Shown here: positions 53,120 to 63,700 of the stretch, one piece after another
How the letters are laid out: every line of letters starts with the position of its first letter
Numbering within the stretch: the first letter of the stretch is position 1
Source of the DNA: Streptomyces sp. H27-H5
Lineage (GTDB): Bacteria; Actinomycetota; Actinomycetes; Streptomycetales; Streptomycetaceae
Length of the DNA: 64,000 nt
Direction: 5' to 3'
Assembly: GCF_026627505.1 (NCBI RefSeq)
Contig: NZ_JAPNLK010000027.1
Location: 1 to 64,000 of the forward strand
The notes under the pieces: generated by a model
The model's input: only the letters and a program-made list of their open reading frames with translations
Told to the model about the DNA's origin: nothing
Database searches by the model: none
Made by a program: the position numbers and the translations under genes

Positions 53120-54595
53120 GTGCAGTCGAAACGCGACCAGGTCCAGGCCCACATGTTCGTCATGGGTCGTCTCACCTCCGCCATGCTCCGCAGCGACCCG
53201 GACGCCCCGGAGAGCCCGCAGGGACGCACCAACCGCGGCATCGCCATCGGCGTGGTCATCGCCGTCCTGCTGTCGGCCGGGGCGTTCGTGTTCGGCCTGT
53301 TCAAACCCGGCACCAAGGACTCCTGGCGGCAGCCGGGCACCCTCGTCGTCGCCAAGGAGACCGGCTCGCGCTACCTCTACCTGGACGGCCGGCTCCGGCC
53401 CGTGCGCAACTACACCTCCGCGCGGTTGCTCGCCGGCGCCGACCTCAAGGTCACCTCGGTCGGGAGCCGTTCCCTCGCCGACACCCCGCGCGGCGCGCCC
53501 GCCGGCATCGCCGGCGCACCGGACACCCTGCCCACCGCCGACCGCCTGGACACCGGGCCCTGGCAGGTGTGCTCCGGCACCCCGGGCGGCCCCGCCACCA
53601 CCGTCCTCGCGGTCGGCGCGCCCACCGGCGGCCGCGGGCTCGGCGACGACGAGGCGCTGTTGGTGGTCGGCCCCGACCGGGCGGAGTACCTGGTGTGGCG
53701 CGGCAGCCGGCTGCGCCTGGGCGACGAGGCCAAGGCCGCGCAGGCCCTGGGGTACGACGCCCGGCCCCGCACACGGGTCTCGGCGGCCTTCCTCAACGCC
53801 CTGCCCGAGGGGCCCGACCTGACCCCGCCGGAGGTCACCGGCCGCGGCACGGCCGGGCCGCGGCTCGCCGGCCGCGAGACCCGCGTCGGCCAGGTCTTCC
53901 GGATCACGGTGCCCGGCTCGACCGCCCGCTACTACCTGCTGCGCCAAGACGGCCTCGCCCCGCTCACCGCGACGGGCGCCGCCCTGGTCCTGGGCGATCC
54001 GCGGACCCGCCTCACGGCGTACGAGGGCGCCGCCCCGGCCGCCGCCGAGCTGGGCGCCGACGCCCTGGACGGTCGTACCGCCCCCCTGCCGGCCCGGGGC
54101 GCCGCCACCGATCTGCCCGAGGCGCCGCCCCGGGCGGTCGTCCCCGCGACCGGGTCGACGGCGTGTGTCCGGATCGAGTCGGGCGGTGCGGGCAGCCGGG
54201 TGAGCGTCGCGCTCTCCCCGGCGGCCGGCCTCGGCCCGGCCGCGCAGCCCGCCCCGGACGGCCTGACCCCGGCCTGCACGGCCGTCGAGCGGATCACGGT
54301 CCGGCCGGGCGGCGGCGCCCTGGTGCGCGCGCTGGGCGCCGGCGGCGGCGAGATCGGCTCCACGCTCTACCTGGTGACCGACAGCGGAATGAAGTACCGG
54401 ATCGTCGGGGCGGACACGCTCACCGCCCTCGGCTACGCCGGGGGTCAGGCCCGGGGACTGCCCTCACCGCTGTTGGCGATGCTCCCCACCGGACCCGACC
54501 TCAGCCCGGGGGCCGCCGCGGCCGGTCGCGGAACCACCACCGCGACGCCCTGCCCGGCCGGCGGCGCCGTATCCGATACCGCGCGGCGACCGTGA
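53120..54595 (+). CDS. eccB: EccB, type VII secretion periplasmic-domain subunit
   Basis: This 491-residue protein opens SKRDQVQAHMFVMGRLTSAMLRSDPDAP, the signature start of EccB, then has one membrane helix (IAIGVVIAVLLSAGAFVFGLF) and a large extracytoplasmic part with the repeat-type phrases GSRYLYLDGRLRPVRNYTSARLL and SDSGMKYRIVG-like TDSGMKYRI. EccB caps the membrane complex on the outer side. GTG 53120 follows GGGGGAG, 17 bases after eccD. Confidence 0.95.
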   Translation: MQSKRDQVQAHMFVMGRLTSAMLRSDPDAPESPQGRTNRGIAIGVVIAVLLSAGAFVFGLFKPGTKDSWRQPGTLVVAKETGSRYLYLDGRLRPVRNYTSARLLAGADLKVTSVGSRSLADTPRGAPAGIAGAPDTLPTADRLDTGPWQVCSGTPGGPATTVLAVGAPTGGRGLGDDEALLVVGPDRAEYLVWRGSRLRLGDEAKAAQALGYDARPRTRVSAAFLNALPEGPDLTPPEVTGRGTAGPRLAGRETRVGQVFRITVPGSTARYYLLRQDGLAPLTATGAALVLGDPRTRLTAYEGAAPAAAELGADALDGRTAPLPARGAATDLPEAPPRAVVPATGSTACVRIESGGAGSRVSVALSPAAGLGPAAQPAPDGLTPACTAVERITVRPGGGALVRALGAGGGEIGSTLYLVTDSGMKYRIVGADTLTALGYAGGQARGLPSPLLAMLPTGPDLSPGAAAAGRGTTTATPCPAGGAVSDTARRP

Positions 54596-54687
54596 GCGGC
54601 GCGTCGGAGAACCGTCCGGGAGGAACAGGCGTCCTGTCCGTGTAGATGACGCAAAATGCAGGGTCCGTGGCCTACGAAGCTGGATTC

Positions 54688-54716
54688 TTGACATGGCATC
54701 ACTGAGAATCCAGGTT
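54688..54716 (+). promoter_or_regulatory. Promoter for the esx genes
   Basis: TTGACA (54688-54693), a 17-base spacer and CAGGTT (54711-54716), in a stretch of lower GC between eccB and the first WXG100-type gene. It gives the secreted-protein genes their own promoter, which suits proteins needed in much larger amounts than the machine. The rest of the 262-base gap shows no gene. Confidence 0.7.
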
Positions 54717-54857
54717 GCGGCCATGTTGCAGCAGACGACAACTGCGGTTCTTGTCAGCCCGGTTGAGTACCTTGTCGACTGACGACGGCCGTCCGCAGGC
54801 GCCGCCCCCGGCGTCCCTGCGGGACTCGGCGGTGACCATCACCAGGAGGTGCGGCAC

Positions 54858-55193
54858 ATGGCAGGCTTCCAGCAGTCACAGGAACAGGCCACCCGGAACG
54901 GCATCATGGCACTGGAGCAGGCGTTCACCGGCGTGCAGAACTGCCGACAGGACGTGGAGAACATGAAGTTCAACCTGTCCTCCGGCCTCAAAGGCTCCGA
55001 CGGCAAGGCCTTCCAGGACCTGCTCAAGCTGTGGGACGACCAGGCGGAGATCATCTCGCGCAACGTACGGGACATGGTCGACACCCTGAACGAGACGCTG
55101 CGCACCCAGGGACTCACCCAGGGGTCCAACAACGAGAGCATCACCACCGCGTACAACCAGTCGCAGTCGGTGTTCGACACGCTCAGCGGCTGA
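54858..55193 (+). CDS. WXG100-superfamily secreted protein 1 (degenerate motif)
   Basis: This 111-residue helical-hairpin protein starts at ATG 54858 with AGGAGG upstream. The turn between its two helices reads SGLKGSDGKAFQDLLKLW, so the Trp of the WxG motif is missing while the following AF remains, as is common in EsxA-like partners. It probably pairs with the next gene product as an exported heterodimer. The tail lacks a clear YxxxD/E signal; TAYNQSQSVFD near the end may serve. Confidence 0.88.
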   Translation: MAGFQQSQEQATRNGIMALEQAFTGVQNCRQDVENMKFNLSSGLKGSDGKAFQDLLKLWDDQAEIISRNVRDMVDTLNETLRTQGLTQGSNNESITTAYNQSQSVFDTLSG

Positions 55194-55293
55194 TCAGGCC
55201 ATTCTGTCGGACCGGACCGCCTTCCGGCCGGCCCGGTACCGCGAGGACCGACTCCCTTCCTGTCCCCCTCCAGTTGTGAGACGAGGCCCCACG

Positions 55294-55614
55294 ATGAGCG
55301 ACTTCACCGACGGTCACATCTACGTCGACTACCGGCACATGTCGAACGCGGCGGACGACATGGTCACCCAGACCAAGGCGATCGCCGGCGTTCTGGCCAA
55401 CCTCGAAGCCGAGCTCCAGGAGCTCAAGCAGACCTGGGAAGGCGAGGACCGTCAGGTCTACAACACCAAGCAGCAGGCGTGGGACAACGCCGTCGAGGCG
55501 ATGAAGAACCTGCTGGCGAACCACTCCCGACTGCTGACCGACGTGTCCGACAACTACCAGTACAGCGAGAAGTCCCTCACCCAGATGTGGGGAGACGTGC
55601 GCATCGGCCGCTGA
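55294..55614 (+). CDS. WXG100-family secreted protein 2
   Basis: This 106-residue protein has a canonical WxG turn (LKQTWEGEDRQVYN) between two amphipathic helices and a C-terminal NYQYSEKSLTQM stretch that could hold the export signal. ATG 55294 is chosen because the family helix starts there. It follows protein 1 by 100 bases, and the pair resembles EsxA/EsxB gene pairs of Streptomyces. Confidence 0.92.
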   Translation: MSDFTDGHIYVDYRHMSNAADDMVTQTKAIAGVLANLEAELQELKQTWEGEDRQVYNTKQQAWDNAVEAMKNLLANHSRLLTDVSDNYQYSEKSLTQMWGDVRIGR

Positions 55615-55787
55615 CCCGGCCCTCGAAACCCCGAAGCCGGCACGGGCCCACAGGTCCGCGGGGCGCGCAGAGAGCGCTCCCCGCGACCCGGCGGCCGGGC
55701 CGGCGGACGACCCGGCGGACCCGGCGGCCGGACCGGCTACACCGGCCGGAGCGCCGGCAGGAGCAAGAGCGGGATCAGGAGCGGGAC

Positions 55788-56255
55788 ATGGCGGAGAACA
55801 CCCCGGTCAACCTGGACAAGGCCTGGCTGGAGAACTTCCTCAACAACGACATCGCGAACTTCATCGCCGAGATCAAGAAGATCATGGGCGACGGCGTGGG
55901 CCCGGACGGTGCGGTGGTACCGGCGCTGGACGCCCTGCTGTCCACGGGAGCCCACGGCGACTGGGTGCTGCCGGGCGCCGAACTTCCCCTCACCATCGGG
56001 GGAATGGCCAAGGACGGCGCCACCAATGGCCAACACATCAAGAAGGCGGTCGAAGACCTCATCGGGTCCGTGACCACCGTCCTGGAGGACCAGAAACTCC
56101 TCTTCGATGACATCGACGACAATCTGCGCACCAGCATCGACACCCTCCTCAAGGCCCAGGGCGACAATCTGGCCAAGATCGACGGGGACAAGTTCCTCGA
56201 CATCTTCTCCGACGTCGACGGATCCCTCGGCGGCCATGACGAGGACGACGACTAG
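55788..56255 (+). CDS. Acidic 155-residue protein of the type VII locus
   Basis: This protein starts at ATG 55788 after CAGGAGCGGGAC. It has helical ends (KAWLENFLNNDIANFIAEIKKIMGDGVGP and AVEDLIGSVTTVLEDQKLLFDDIDDNLRTSIDTLLKAQGDN) and a very acidic terminus (GGHDEDDD). There is no WxG motif, signal peptide or membrane helix. I do not recognise a named family. Length, helicity and position between the Esx proteins and the coiled-coil protein suggest a secreted partner or chaperone of the system. Confidence 0.78.
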   Translation: MAENTPVNLDKAWLENFLNNDIANFIAEIKKIMGDGVGPDGAVVPALDALLSTGAHGDWVLPGAELPLTIGGMAKDGATNGQHIKKAVEDLIGSVTTVLEDQKLLFDDIDDNLRTSIDTLLKAQGDNLAKIDGDKFLDIFSDVDGSLGGHDEDDD

Positions 56256-56278
56256 TGCTGTGACCGGAAAGGTTCACC

Positions 56279-59200
56279 GTGTCACGGCGCCCGGCACGGC
56301 ACCTCGCCGCGTTGCCTCCCGTCCGCCCGACTCCCCGGAGCCCGACCGTGCGTGAAGAGAACATCAAGCCGCTGACCTCGGACAACGATGCCTGGCACCA
56401 GGCCGTCAAACTCTTCACCGGCTATGACGCGCCGTTGCGCCACACGCTCTTCGACGAACTCGCCGGCAACGCGGGCATCCCGCAGATGAAGGTGGAGATC
56501 AGCAAGCAGTCCCACGTCGACTACGCCGACCCGAACGACTTCAACTGGCGCGTGGAGAACGCGGGGTGGCGGATCGAGAACACCGACTTCGTCATCCCCT
56601 TCTACCTCACCGGCGGCGACAACCCGTCCAGCGGCGACCAGGTCTCCATGTACAAGGCCCGGATCACCCTGCTGGGAAACAAGGGCAGCGACGGCCCCCC
56701 GGCCGGTGGCGTGGTCGAGGGCGGGGAGTTCAAGAGCCAGTACGACAACCACCTGGGCCTGACGGGGGACGCCGCCGTCTGGACCACCCAGCCCCTGACC
56801 CAGTACAGCTACGGGACCGGTCGGGCACTGGAGGCGCTGCTGAACGACCGGGACGGCACGCACGGCTTCCACTGGAACGGCAAGAACGTCCCCAACGACC
56901 AGGCGGTCACCCTCACCTCCTTCGACACCGCGGCTTCGGCGTTCGACCGGACCGCCCAGTTCTTCGTCGACCGCCGTGACGCGGTGGAGGAGTGGGAGCG
57001 CCGGATCGGCGTCGAGCAGAACGAGGCCTGGCGCGGTCAGGCGGCCGGGGTCTTCTGGAACCTCGTCCACACCCTCGGCAAGCAGTACGACGGTTACGCC
57101 AAGGACATGCGTCCCTCCGGCGCGACGGGATCCAAGCAGGGGGACGAACTCCGGCAGGCCAAGACGGACTTCCGCAACGCCGCATCCACCCTCCAGCGCA
57201 GTTGGGCCCGTTGGGAGTACATGGAGGGCAACCCGCTGCGGTGGCTGCACGACCTGCTCGTGGAGATCACCGACCACGTGTGGGAACGCAACATCAAGAT
57301 GATCACCTACAAGGTGCATGCCAACCGGTACGGAGCCACCACGACCTATCACGCCACCTCGGGCTTCGATCAGACCGCCACCCGGTTCGGAATGGGTGAC
57401 AACTTCGGGCAGCTCGATGACCTCACCACCTGGAAGAAGGTGGGGGAGCGGGCCGTCCAGAACTGGCAGGCGTCCGTCATCGAGAGCCTGGAGGTGCCCG
57501 CCAACGAGGCGATCCGCCAGGTCCACAACAGCTGGAGCACCAAGAACTTCGACCTCGGCTCCGTCCGCACCCGCGGTGGCAGCGACCTCACCAGCTCCTA
57601 CACCGAGGACAAGAACGAGAAGAAGGAGGCGGACGCCGCGAAGGCCGCGGCGGACGCCGCACGCAAGCAGGAAGAGTTCATGGCCTGGCAGAAGGAACAG
57701 GCCGCCAAGGCGGAGGCGGAGGCCAAGCGCCGGGAGGAAGAGGCCAAGAAGGAGCAGGAGCGCCGGGAGAAGGAGGCCGACGAGAAGGAGGCCGAGGCCA
57801 AGGCGGAACAGGAGCGCAAGGAGAAGGAGGCCGAGGAGAAGGAAGCCGGGCTCCGGGCCGAGCAGGAACGCAAGGAGGCCGAGGCCAAGGCGGAACAGGA
57901 ACGCAAGGAACAGGAGGCCAAAGCCGAACAGGACCGCAAGGAGAAGGAAGCGGGCGAGAAGGAGGCCCAGGCCAAGGCCGAGCAGGACCGCAAGGAGGCC
58001 GAGGCGGAGGCGAAGGCCGGCGAGAAGGAGGCCGAGGCCGAGCGCAGGCAGGCCGAGGCGGAAGCCAAGGCGGAGCAGAAGGAGGCCGAACAGGAGGCCA
58101 AGCAGGCCGAGGCGGAGGCCAAGGCCGAGGAGAAGCAGCGCGAGCAGGAAGCCAAGCAGGAAGAGGCACAACGCAAGCAGGAAGAGGCCCAACAACGCCA
58201 GGAGCAGGTCCAGGCCACCCAGTTCAACCAGGCGCGCACCGACCAGGAGCGGGCCCGCAAGGAGCAGGAACAGAAGGAAGCCGAGGCCGCAGCGAAGGCC
58301 GAGGAGAAGGAACGGGAGGCCGAGGCCAAGCAGGCGGAGGCGGAAGCCGAGGCCGAGCGCAGGCAGGCCCAGGCGCAGGACAAGGCGGAGCAGAAGGAAG
58401 CCGAGCAGGAGCGCAAGCAGGCCGAGGCGGAGGCCAAGGCCGAGGAGAGGCAGCGCGAGCAGGAAGCCAAGCAGGAAGAGGCTCAGGCGAAGGCCGAGGC
58501 CGCGCAGCGCGAACGGCAGGAGGAGCAGGGACGACTCCAGACCGAGCAGGAGCTGCGGCAGGAGCAACTCCTCACCGAGCAGGAGAAGCGCGAGGCGGAG
58601 CAGCGCGCCGAGGCGCAGGCCCGCCAGAACGAGGCGCAGGCCCGCCAGGAGGCCGCCATCGAACAGGCCCAGGCCGCACACGAGAGTGCCGCAGGCCGGC
58701 AACTTCCCGGCCTGGACCGGCCCGGCTCCGTGGACCTGACCGGCGGCCGGCTGAACCCGGGCGACCTGCCGGGCGGGCAGCTGAACCCCGGCGACCTGTC
58801 CTCGTTGATGCCCGACCCGACCGGTGGCCCCGTCTACGCGGACAACGGCCTCACGATGCCCGACGGCAGTGCGACGACCATCGACGACCACGGCCGGATC
58901 GTCACGCACCACCCCGACGGCAGCACCGTCACCATCGACCCGGACCTCCACACCGCCACCGTCACCCGCCCCGACGGCACCTCCACGACCGGCCCCCTCA
59001 ACATCGGTGACCGCCTGCCGCACTCCGACGGCGGCGTGTCCCACATCGGCGCCGACGGCCGTATCGTCACCGACTACCCGGACGGCACGACCACCACCAT
59101 CGACCCCGACACTGGCATCGGCATCACCACCCGCCCCGACGGCACCGTGATCAGCGGGCATGTGGGCGGCGACGGGACCCTGCCCGCCGCCCCCGGTTCC

Positions 59201-59788
59201 CACTCCTCGCTCCCCGGCGTCTCCCGCCCCTCCTCCCACGACGGTTCCCTGGGTTCGTACGAGGAGGAGCTGTACGACCACACCCCGTACCAGCCGTCGT
59301 TCGCGGGCAGCGCCACCGGTCCCGCTCCGGCCTACGGCGCCCTCGGCGACGTCGGGACACCGCTCAACACAGGTTCGCTGCCCGGCTCCGGCTCCGGCGC
59401 GGGCAGTCCCGCCGGGCCGATGGGCGCACCGATGGGCGGGATGGGCGGTCCCATGGGCGGAACGGGCGGCGGCGGGGGCGGCGGCGGGTCGGGCACCTCC
59501 GAGCGGGTCCGCAACGTCATCGACGACGGCCGGACGAACGGCGGCCCGCGCGGTGGACGACCACGCCCGGGAAGCCCGCGAAGCGGACAGGACGAGAACG
59601 ACGTCCGGGTCACCGCCCCCCGGACCGCCACGACGACCGGCGCCTCGCCGTTCGCCCCGATGGGCGGCGCCGCCCCCGGCGGGCAGCAGACCCAGAGCGG
59701 CGACCGCACCCGCGACGCGTGGGTGCAGGAGGAAGAGGACGTCTGGGGCACCGACGAGGGAGGCGCCCCCGCCGTGATCGGCCGATGA
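56279..59788 (+). CDS. Large type VII-associated coiled-coil protein
   Basis: This 1169-residue protein starts at GTG 56279 (GGAAAGG upstream); GTG 56348, just before REENIKPL, is also well placed. Residues about 25-440 form a globular, Trp-rich helical domain (DAWHQAVKLFTGYDAP, EEWERRIGVEQNEAWRGQAAGVFWNLVHTL), like the N-terminal domains of actinobacterial ESX-exported proteins. Residues about 445-800 are an unbroken E/K/A/Q/R helix with internal repeats. A beta-repeat part follows, with GRIVTHHPDGSTVTIDPD-type units (about 860-965), then a Gly/Pro-rich tail containing GGGGGGGSG. It is probably a long secreted or surface rod; cargo or adhesin roles are guesses. Confidence 0.85.
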   Translation: MSRRPARHLAALPPVRPTPRSPTVREENIKPLTSDNDAWHQAVKLFTGYDAPLRHTLFDELAGNAGIPQMKVEISKQSHVDYADPNDFNWRVENAGWRIENTDFVIPFYLTGGDNPSSGDQVSMYKARITLLGNKGSDGPPAGGVVEGGEFKSQYDNHLGLTGDAAVWTTQPLTQYSYGTGRALEALLNDRDGTHGFHWNGKNVPNDQAVTLTSFDTAASAFDRTAQFFVDRRDAVEEWERRIGVEQNEAWRGQAAGVFWNLVHTLGKQYDGYAKDMRPSGATGSKQGDELRQAKTDFRNAASTLQRSWARWEYMEGNPLRWLHDLLVEITDHVWERNIKMITYKVHANRYGATTTYHATSGFDQTATRFGMGDNFGQLDDLTTWKKVGERAVQNWQASVIESLEVPANEAIRQVHNSWSTKNFDLGSVRTRGGSDLTSSYTEDKNEKKEADAAKAAADAARKQEEFMAWQKEQAAKAEAEAKRREEEAKKEQERREKEADEKEAEAKAEQERKEKEAEEKEAGLRAEQERKEAEAKAEQERKEQEAKAEQDRKEKEAGEKEAQAKAEQDRKEAEAEAKAGEKEAEAERRQAEAEAKAEQKEAEQEAKQAEAEAKAEEKQREQEAKQEEAQRKQEEAQQRQEQVQATQFNQARTDQERARKEQEQKEAEAAAKAEEKEREAEAKQAEAEAEAERRQAQAQDKAEQKEAEQERKQAEAEAKAEERQREQEAKQEEAQAKAEAAQRERQEEQGRLQTEQELRQEQLLTEQEKREAEQRAEAQARQNEAQARQEAAIEQAQAAHESAAGRQLPGLDRPGSVDLTGGRLNPGDLPGGQLNPGDLSSLMPDPTGGPVYADNGLTMPDGSATTIDDHGRIVTHHPDGSTVTIDPDLHTATVTRPDGTSTTGPLNIGDRLPHSDGGVSHIGADGRIVTDYPDGTTTTIDPDTGIGITTRPDGTVISGHVGGDGTLPAAPGSHSSLPGVSRPSSHDGSLGSYEEELYDHTPYQPSFAGSATGPAPAYGALGDVGTPLNTGSLPGSGSGAGSPAGPMGAPMGGMGGPMGGTGGGGGGGGSGTSERVRNVIDDGRTNGGPRGGRPRPGSPRSGQDENDVRVTAPRTATTTGASPFAPMGGAAPGGQQTQSGDRTRDAWVQEEEDVWGTDEGGAPAVIGR

Positions 59789-59861
59789 CGCCCGCCGCCG
59801 TTCCCCTCACCCGCCAGGCAGCCGATCCGGGCGCCGACCCGGCCGACCGGAGGTACCACCG

Positions 59862-60335
59862 GTGAGCGAACCGATGGAGCAGCGCATCGCCAAGGCCATG
59901 GCGGAACTGGAGTCCGTCCAGGCCGCCGTGGCCCGCGCCGAGGAGCAACTCGCCGACGCGGCCGCGACGGTGCGTTCACGCGACCGCTCCGTGGAGGTCA
60001 CGGTCGGCTCGCGGGGCGAACTGACCGGGGTCACCTTCCTCGACGGCAAGTACCGCTCGATGAACCCGGCCCAACTGTCCGCCTCGGTGATGGAAGCCGC
60101 CGGACGGGGCCGGGCGCAGATGGCCCGCCAGGTGATGGACCTCTTCGGCCCCCTCACCGGGCCGAGTGCCGCCGTGCCCGAACTGCGCGGCATGACCGTC
60201 GACTGGGAGCGGATCTACGGCTCCGCCCTGCTCGACGAGGCCGAAGGCGAACCGGTCCGGCGCCCGGGGGACCGGCTGCGCGACGAGATCCACGAGGACA
60301 CGGACGACGGACACAGGGGAAGGAGCCGGTCATGA
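59862..60335 (+). CDS. YbaB/EbfC-family protein
   Basis: This 157-residue protein has an N-terminal coiled helix (EQRIAKAMAELESVQAAVARAEEQLADAAATV) and the YbaB core strand pattern VEVTVGSRGELTGVTFLDGKYRSMNPAQLSASVMEAA. Classic members are nucleoid-associated, but actinobacteria have many linked to ESX loci, where they may act as chaperones in the manner of EspL. Its end overlaps the next gene (ATGA), so the two are coupled. Confidence 0.88.
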   Translation: MSEPMEQRIAKAMAELESVQAAVARAEEQLADAAATVRSRDRSVEVTVGSRGELTGVTFLDGKYRSMNPAQLSASVMEAAGRGRAQMARQVMDLFGPLTGPSAAVPELRGMTVDWERIYGSALLDEAEGEPVRRPGDRLRDEIHEDTDDGHRGRSRS

Positions 60336-60700
60336 GCGGTGTGTACGAGGCGAGCCCGGAGGCGCTCAGGAGGGCCGTCGAGCGCATGCGGCGACTGCCC
60401 GAACTGGCGGAGGGCCTCAGCCGGAGCTTCATCGCGGACGAGCGCAACTACACCCCGTGGCCCGGCTGGACGGACGACTTCGCCCTCCAGGTCCGCCCGG
60501 TCTACGAACGGAACAACGAGTACTGCCTGGGCACCGGGCGGGTGCTGTACGAGGCTCTCGACGGACTCGTGCAGGCCACGCTGGCGAACCTGGACAACAT
60601 CGAACGCACCCGTTCGTACTCCACCGAGCAGATCGCGGAGCACCGGCGCCGGACCCCCGAATCCGTCTTCGACGACCCGGGCACCGGAGGACGCCATTGA
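60332..60700 (+). CDS. WXG100-like secreted protein 3
   Basis: This 122-residue helical protein is coupled to the YbaB-like gene. A WPGWTDDFALQV turn lies between helix one (PEALRRAVERMRRLPELAEGLSRSF) and a long second helix (LGTGRVLYEALDGLVQATLANLDNIERTR), which is the WXG100 layout with W.G at residues about 36-38. It precedes the giant effector-like gene and is likely its export partner. Confidence 0.78.
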   Translation: MSGVYEASPEALRRAVERMRRLPELAEGLSRSFIADERNYTPWPGWTDDFALQVRPVYERNNEYCLGTGRVLYEALDGLVQATLANLDNIERTRSYSTEQIAEHRRRTPESVFDDPGTGGRH

Positions 60701-60756
60701 CCGGGCGCCACGCGGCGGACCGGGACGGATGGGGGCATGGGTGAGCGGAGACACGG

Positions 60757-63700
60757 GTGCAGGAGATCAACTTCCCGGACGACGTCCGGAAGATGCTCTG
60801 GATCCTCATCGGCGAGATGCCGTTGGAGGCCCGGGAGAACCTCGCGTACGACAGCCGTGAGCTGTACCTGAGGTTCGGCCGCGGCATCCGGGACCTCCAG
60901 GACGAGATCCAGCTCTCCATCTCCGAGGCCGCCACCTCCCTGCCGGACGACGTCGCCGACCCGTACGTGCGGGCGTTGTCGCTGCTCACCAACGACGGGG
61001 GAGTGAACCACCTCAACGCGATGGTCGACAAGCTCGACGACATCGCCCGGGGCCAGATCGACCACTCGATGAGCATCCAGCAGGCGAAGTGGGAGATCAT
61101 CGCCGAGATCATCGCCCTTCTCGTCGAACTCGCCCTGCTCGCCGCGCTGGCCGTGATCACCGGGGGCACGTCCGTCTCCCAGATGATGCTGGCGAGGGCG
61201 CGGAGCCGGCTGGCCGTCCTGCTCATCGTGGACCGGCTGCTGCGCATGACCCACCTCGCGCCCACCCTCACCAGCGCCATCGAGGAGGCGCTCCAGGTCC
61301 TCGCCGTCCGACTCGCGCAGATCGCCCTGAACCCGAACGACCGCAGGCCCCACGGGATCGACTGGGAGGACGTGGGAAAGGGGGCCGCGTTCGGCGCGCT
61401 CGCCGGCGGGTTCGCCAGTGTCCTCGGAGGCGCGTTCGACCACGCCGGGAAGTGGTTCAAGAACACCTTCGACTCCTTCGACGACTTCGCGAAGAAGAAC
61501 CCCTTCACGACCAAGTTGCTCGACGGCGTCAACGACCTCGGCGAGGCGTTCCTCGTCGGCGCGATCAGCGAGTCCGCGGCCGAGGTCCTGGTCAAGGGAG
61601 CGTTCGAGGGCGTCTGGGAGTTCAAGTGGGAGACGTTCGTCGGCTCCGGCACCAGCTCGATGTTCGAGGTGATGGCCGACGGAGCGCTCGGCGGCGGCGG
61701 TCTGTGGCTGCACAAGTGGCTGACCGACTCCCGGGACTTCACCGATCTCAACGACATCGACTTCTCCGGCGGTCCGGACGGCCGCGGCCCCGGCGGCTTC
61801 GACGGTCCGCCGCGTTCCGCCCCGGTTCCCGTTCCCGCTCCCACACCGAACCCGACCCCGGTTCCCGCACCCGTGCCGCCGGCGCTGCCGGCCGCGACGG
61901 TGGGGGACGACGCCCCGTTCGGCGACCAGCCGTCCACCGCGCCCACCCCGACCCCGCCCACCCCGCCGGCCCCGTTCCCGATGGCGCCGACGACGCTCCT
62001 CGCCCATGGCCTGCCCACCGCGCCCGGCGACCCCGGTCCCGACGGGCCCACCGGACCGGAGCGACGGGCCTCCGCCCCCGACCCGCTGCCGCACGTCACC
62101 GCCCCGAACCCCACACCCCCGCAGGCGATCGGGCGGACGCCCGGACCGATCGGAACGGGCACCCCGCCGCCCGGGGTCCTCGCCGATCTGCCCGATGCCT
62201 CCGACGGCGTCCTCCCAGGGGACAGCGGCACGGACCGCACCGTGCCCGCCCCCTCCGGGCCCGAGGCTGGCAGCACCGTGCCCCCACCGGCCCCGGCCGC
62301 CCCGGGAACCGGCGCCCGCCCGCTCCCGGTCGCCGCCGGAACGGGCGGCGCGCCCGACGACGCGCCACGGACCGTCTTCGAGGACGTGGACGGCGACGCG
62401 GACCCGGACGCCCATGCGGCCATGGGCCCCGACACGGACGCGGGTACCGGTACGGGCACGGGCATCGGCACGGGTACGGGCAACGGCACGGGTACGGACG
62501 CGGACACAGGTACCGGCACGGGCACGGGTACGGAGAAGGGCGCCGGCACGGGCACGGGAGCGCGGTCCGGCGGCAACGTGCGGCCCGTCGGCGTCGAGGC
62601 CGGCGGCACGCCCGACGGCGCACCCGACGACACGCCCGGTGACATGGACGGCGAGGGGGCGGCGCACCCGAACCCGGCCCTCGAAACCGCCGCCCCCCGC
62701 CCGACGACCCCCGGCGGCGCCGCGGACCCGCCGAGCCGGGTCCGCGGGTCCTCCCCGGACACCTCCACCGCGCCCGGCGACGAGCCCCCGGCCCGGGAGA
62801 GCGCCGAGCCGCCGGGCACCGTCGTGGACACCCCCGCGTCGGCCGCCCCGCACGGCGGCCCCGCCCCGCGGACCGGCAACCCGACTTGGGAGGCGGCGCG
62901 GTCCGCCGTACCGCCCGTCACCCGGGAGCACCCGTGGACCGACGACGTGCCCGCGCCCGCCGATCCGGCACGGCCCGGCGAGAGCGTCCCGCGCACCATC
63001 CGGTCGGTGTTCGACGTCCGTCGGGTCGAGCACGAGGGCGCATGGGTCACCGACCTCACCGTCCAGGTCGCGACCGGACCCGACGGCATGCCCGAGGATG
63101 CCTGGCAGCGCGTCCGCGCGGGCGTCGAGGAGTACTTCAACGCGCCGGGCCACCGGCTGCCGAGCGGCGACCTGCTCCAGGTGACCGTCGAGCAGGCGGC
63201 GGGCGCCCCGCCCCCGGACGGCTTCACCGGCACCCCGGCGGAACGCGACGGGGAGACCCCTCGCACCCCGTGGTGGACCGGCGCGGACCCGGCCGACCAC
63301 GCCGTGCGGATCGCCCGACAGCTCGGCCTGCACGGCGACATCCCGGCCGGCCCGGCCGGCGACCATACCCGGCCCGTCCCCGCGGGGTCGCCCCGCGAAG
63401 GGCTGCGCGGCCGTGACCTGAGCCTGCTCGCCTCCCTCATCGACGCCCCCAGCGCCGCCCCGGACCCGGACACCGGATTCGTACCGGCCGCCCCGGTGCC
63501 GGTCCGTACCGTCGGCGGCCCACCCGGCGCCGCGACGCCCACCCCCCTGCACCCGGCCCCCGCCACGACGAGCGGGCTCCCGGATCCGGCGCCGGGGGAA
63601 CCCGCGCCGCTCCCGACCGGGACGGGCCCCACCGGTACGGCTCGCCCCGCCGCCGTGCCCGCTTCCGCCGAGCGGGACGGTGACGGTGAGGAACCGCCGC

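Noticed and set aside
62437..62560. The Gly-Thr hexamer run as a CRISPR-like or regulatory repeat
   Set aside because: It stays in frame within a long coding sequence, has no spacers, and is explained as a low-complexity protein segment.
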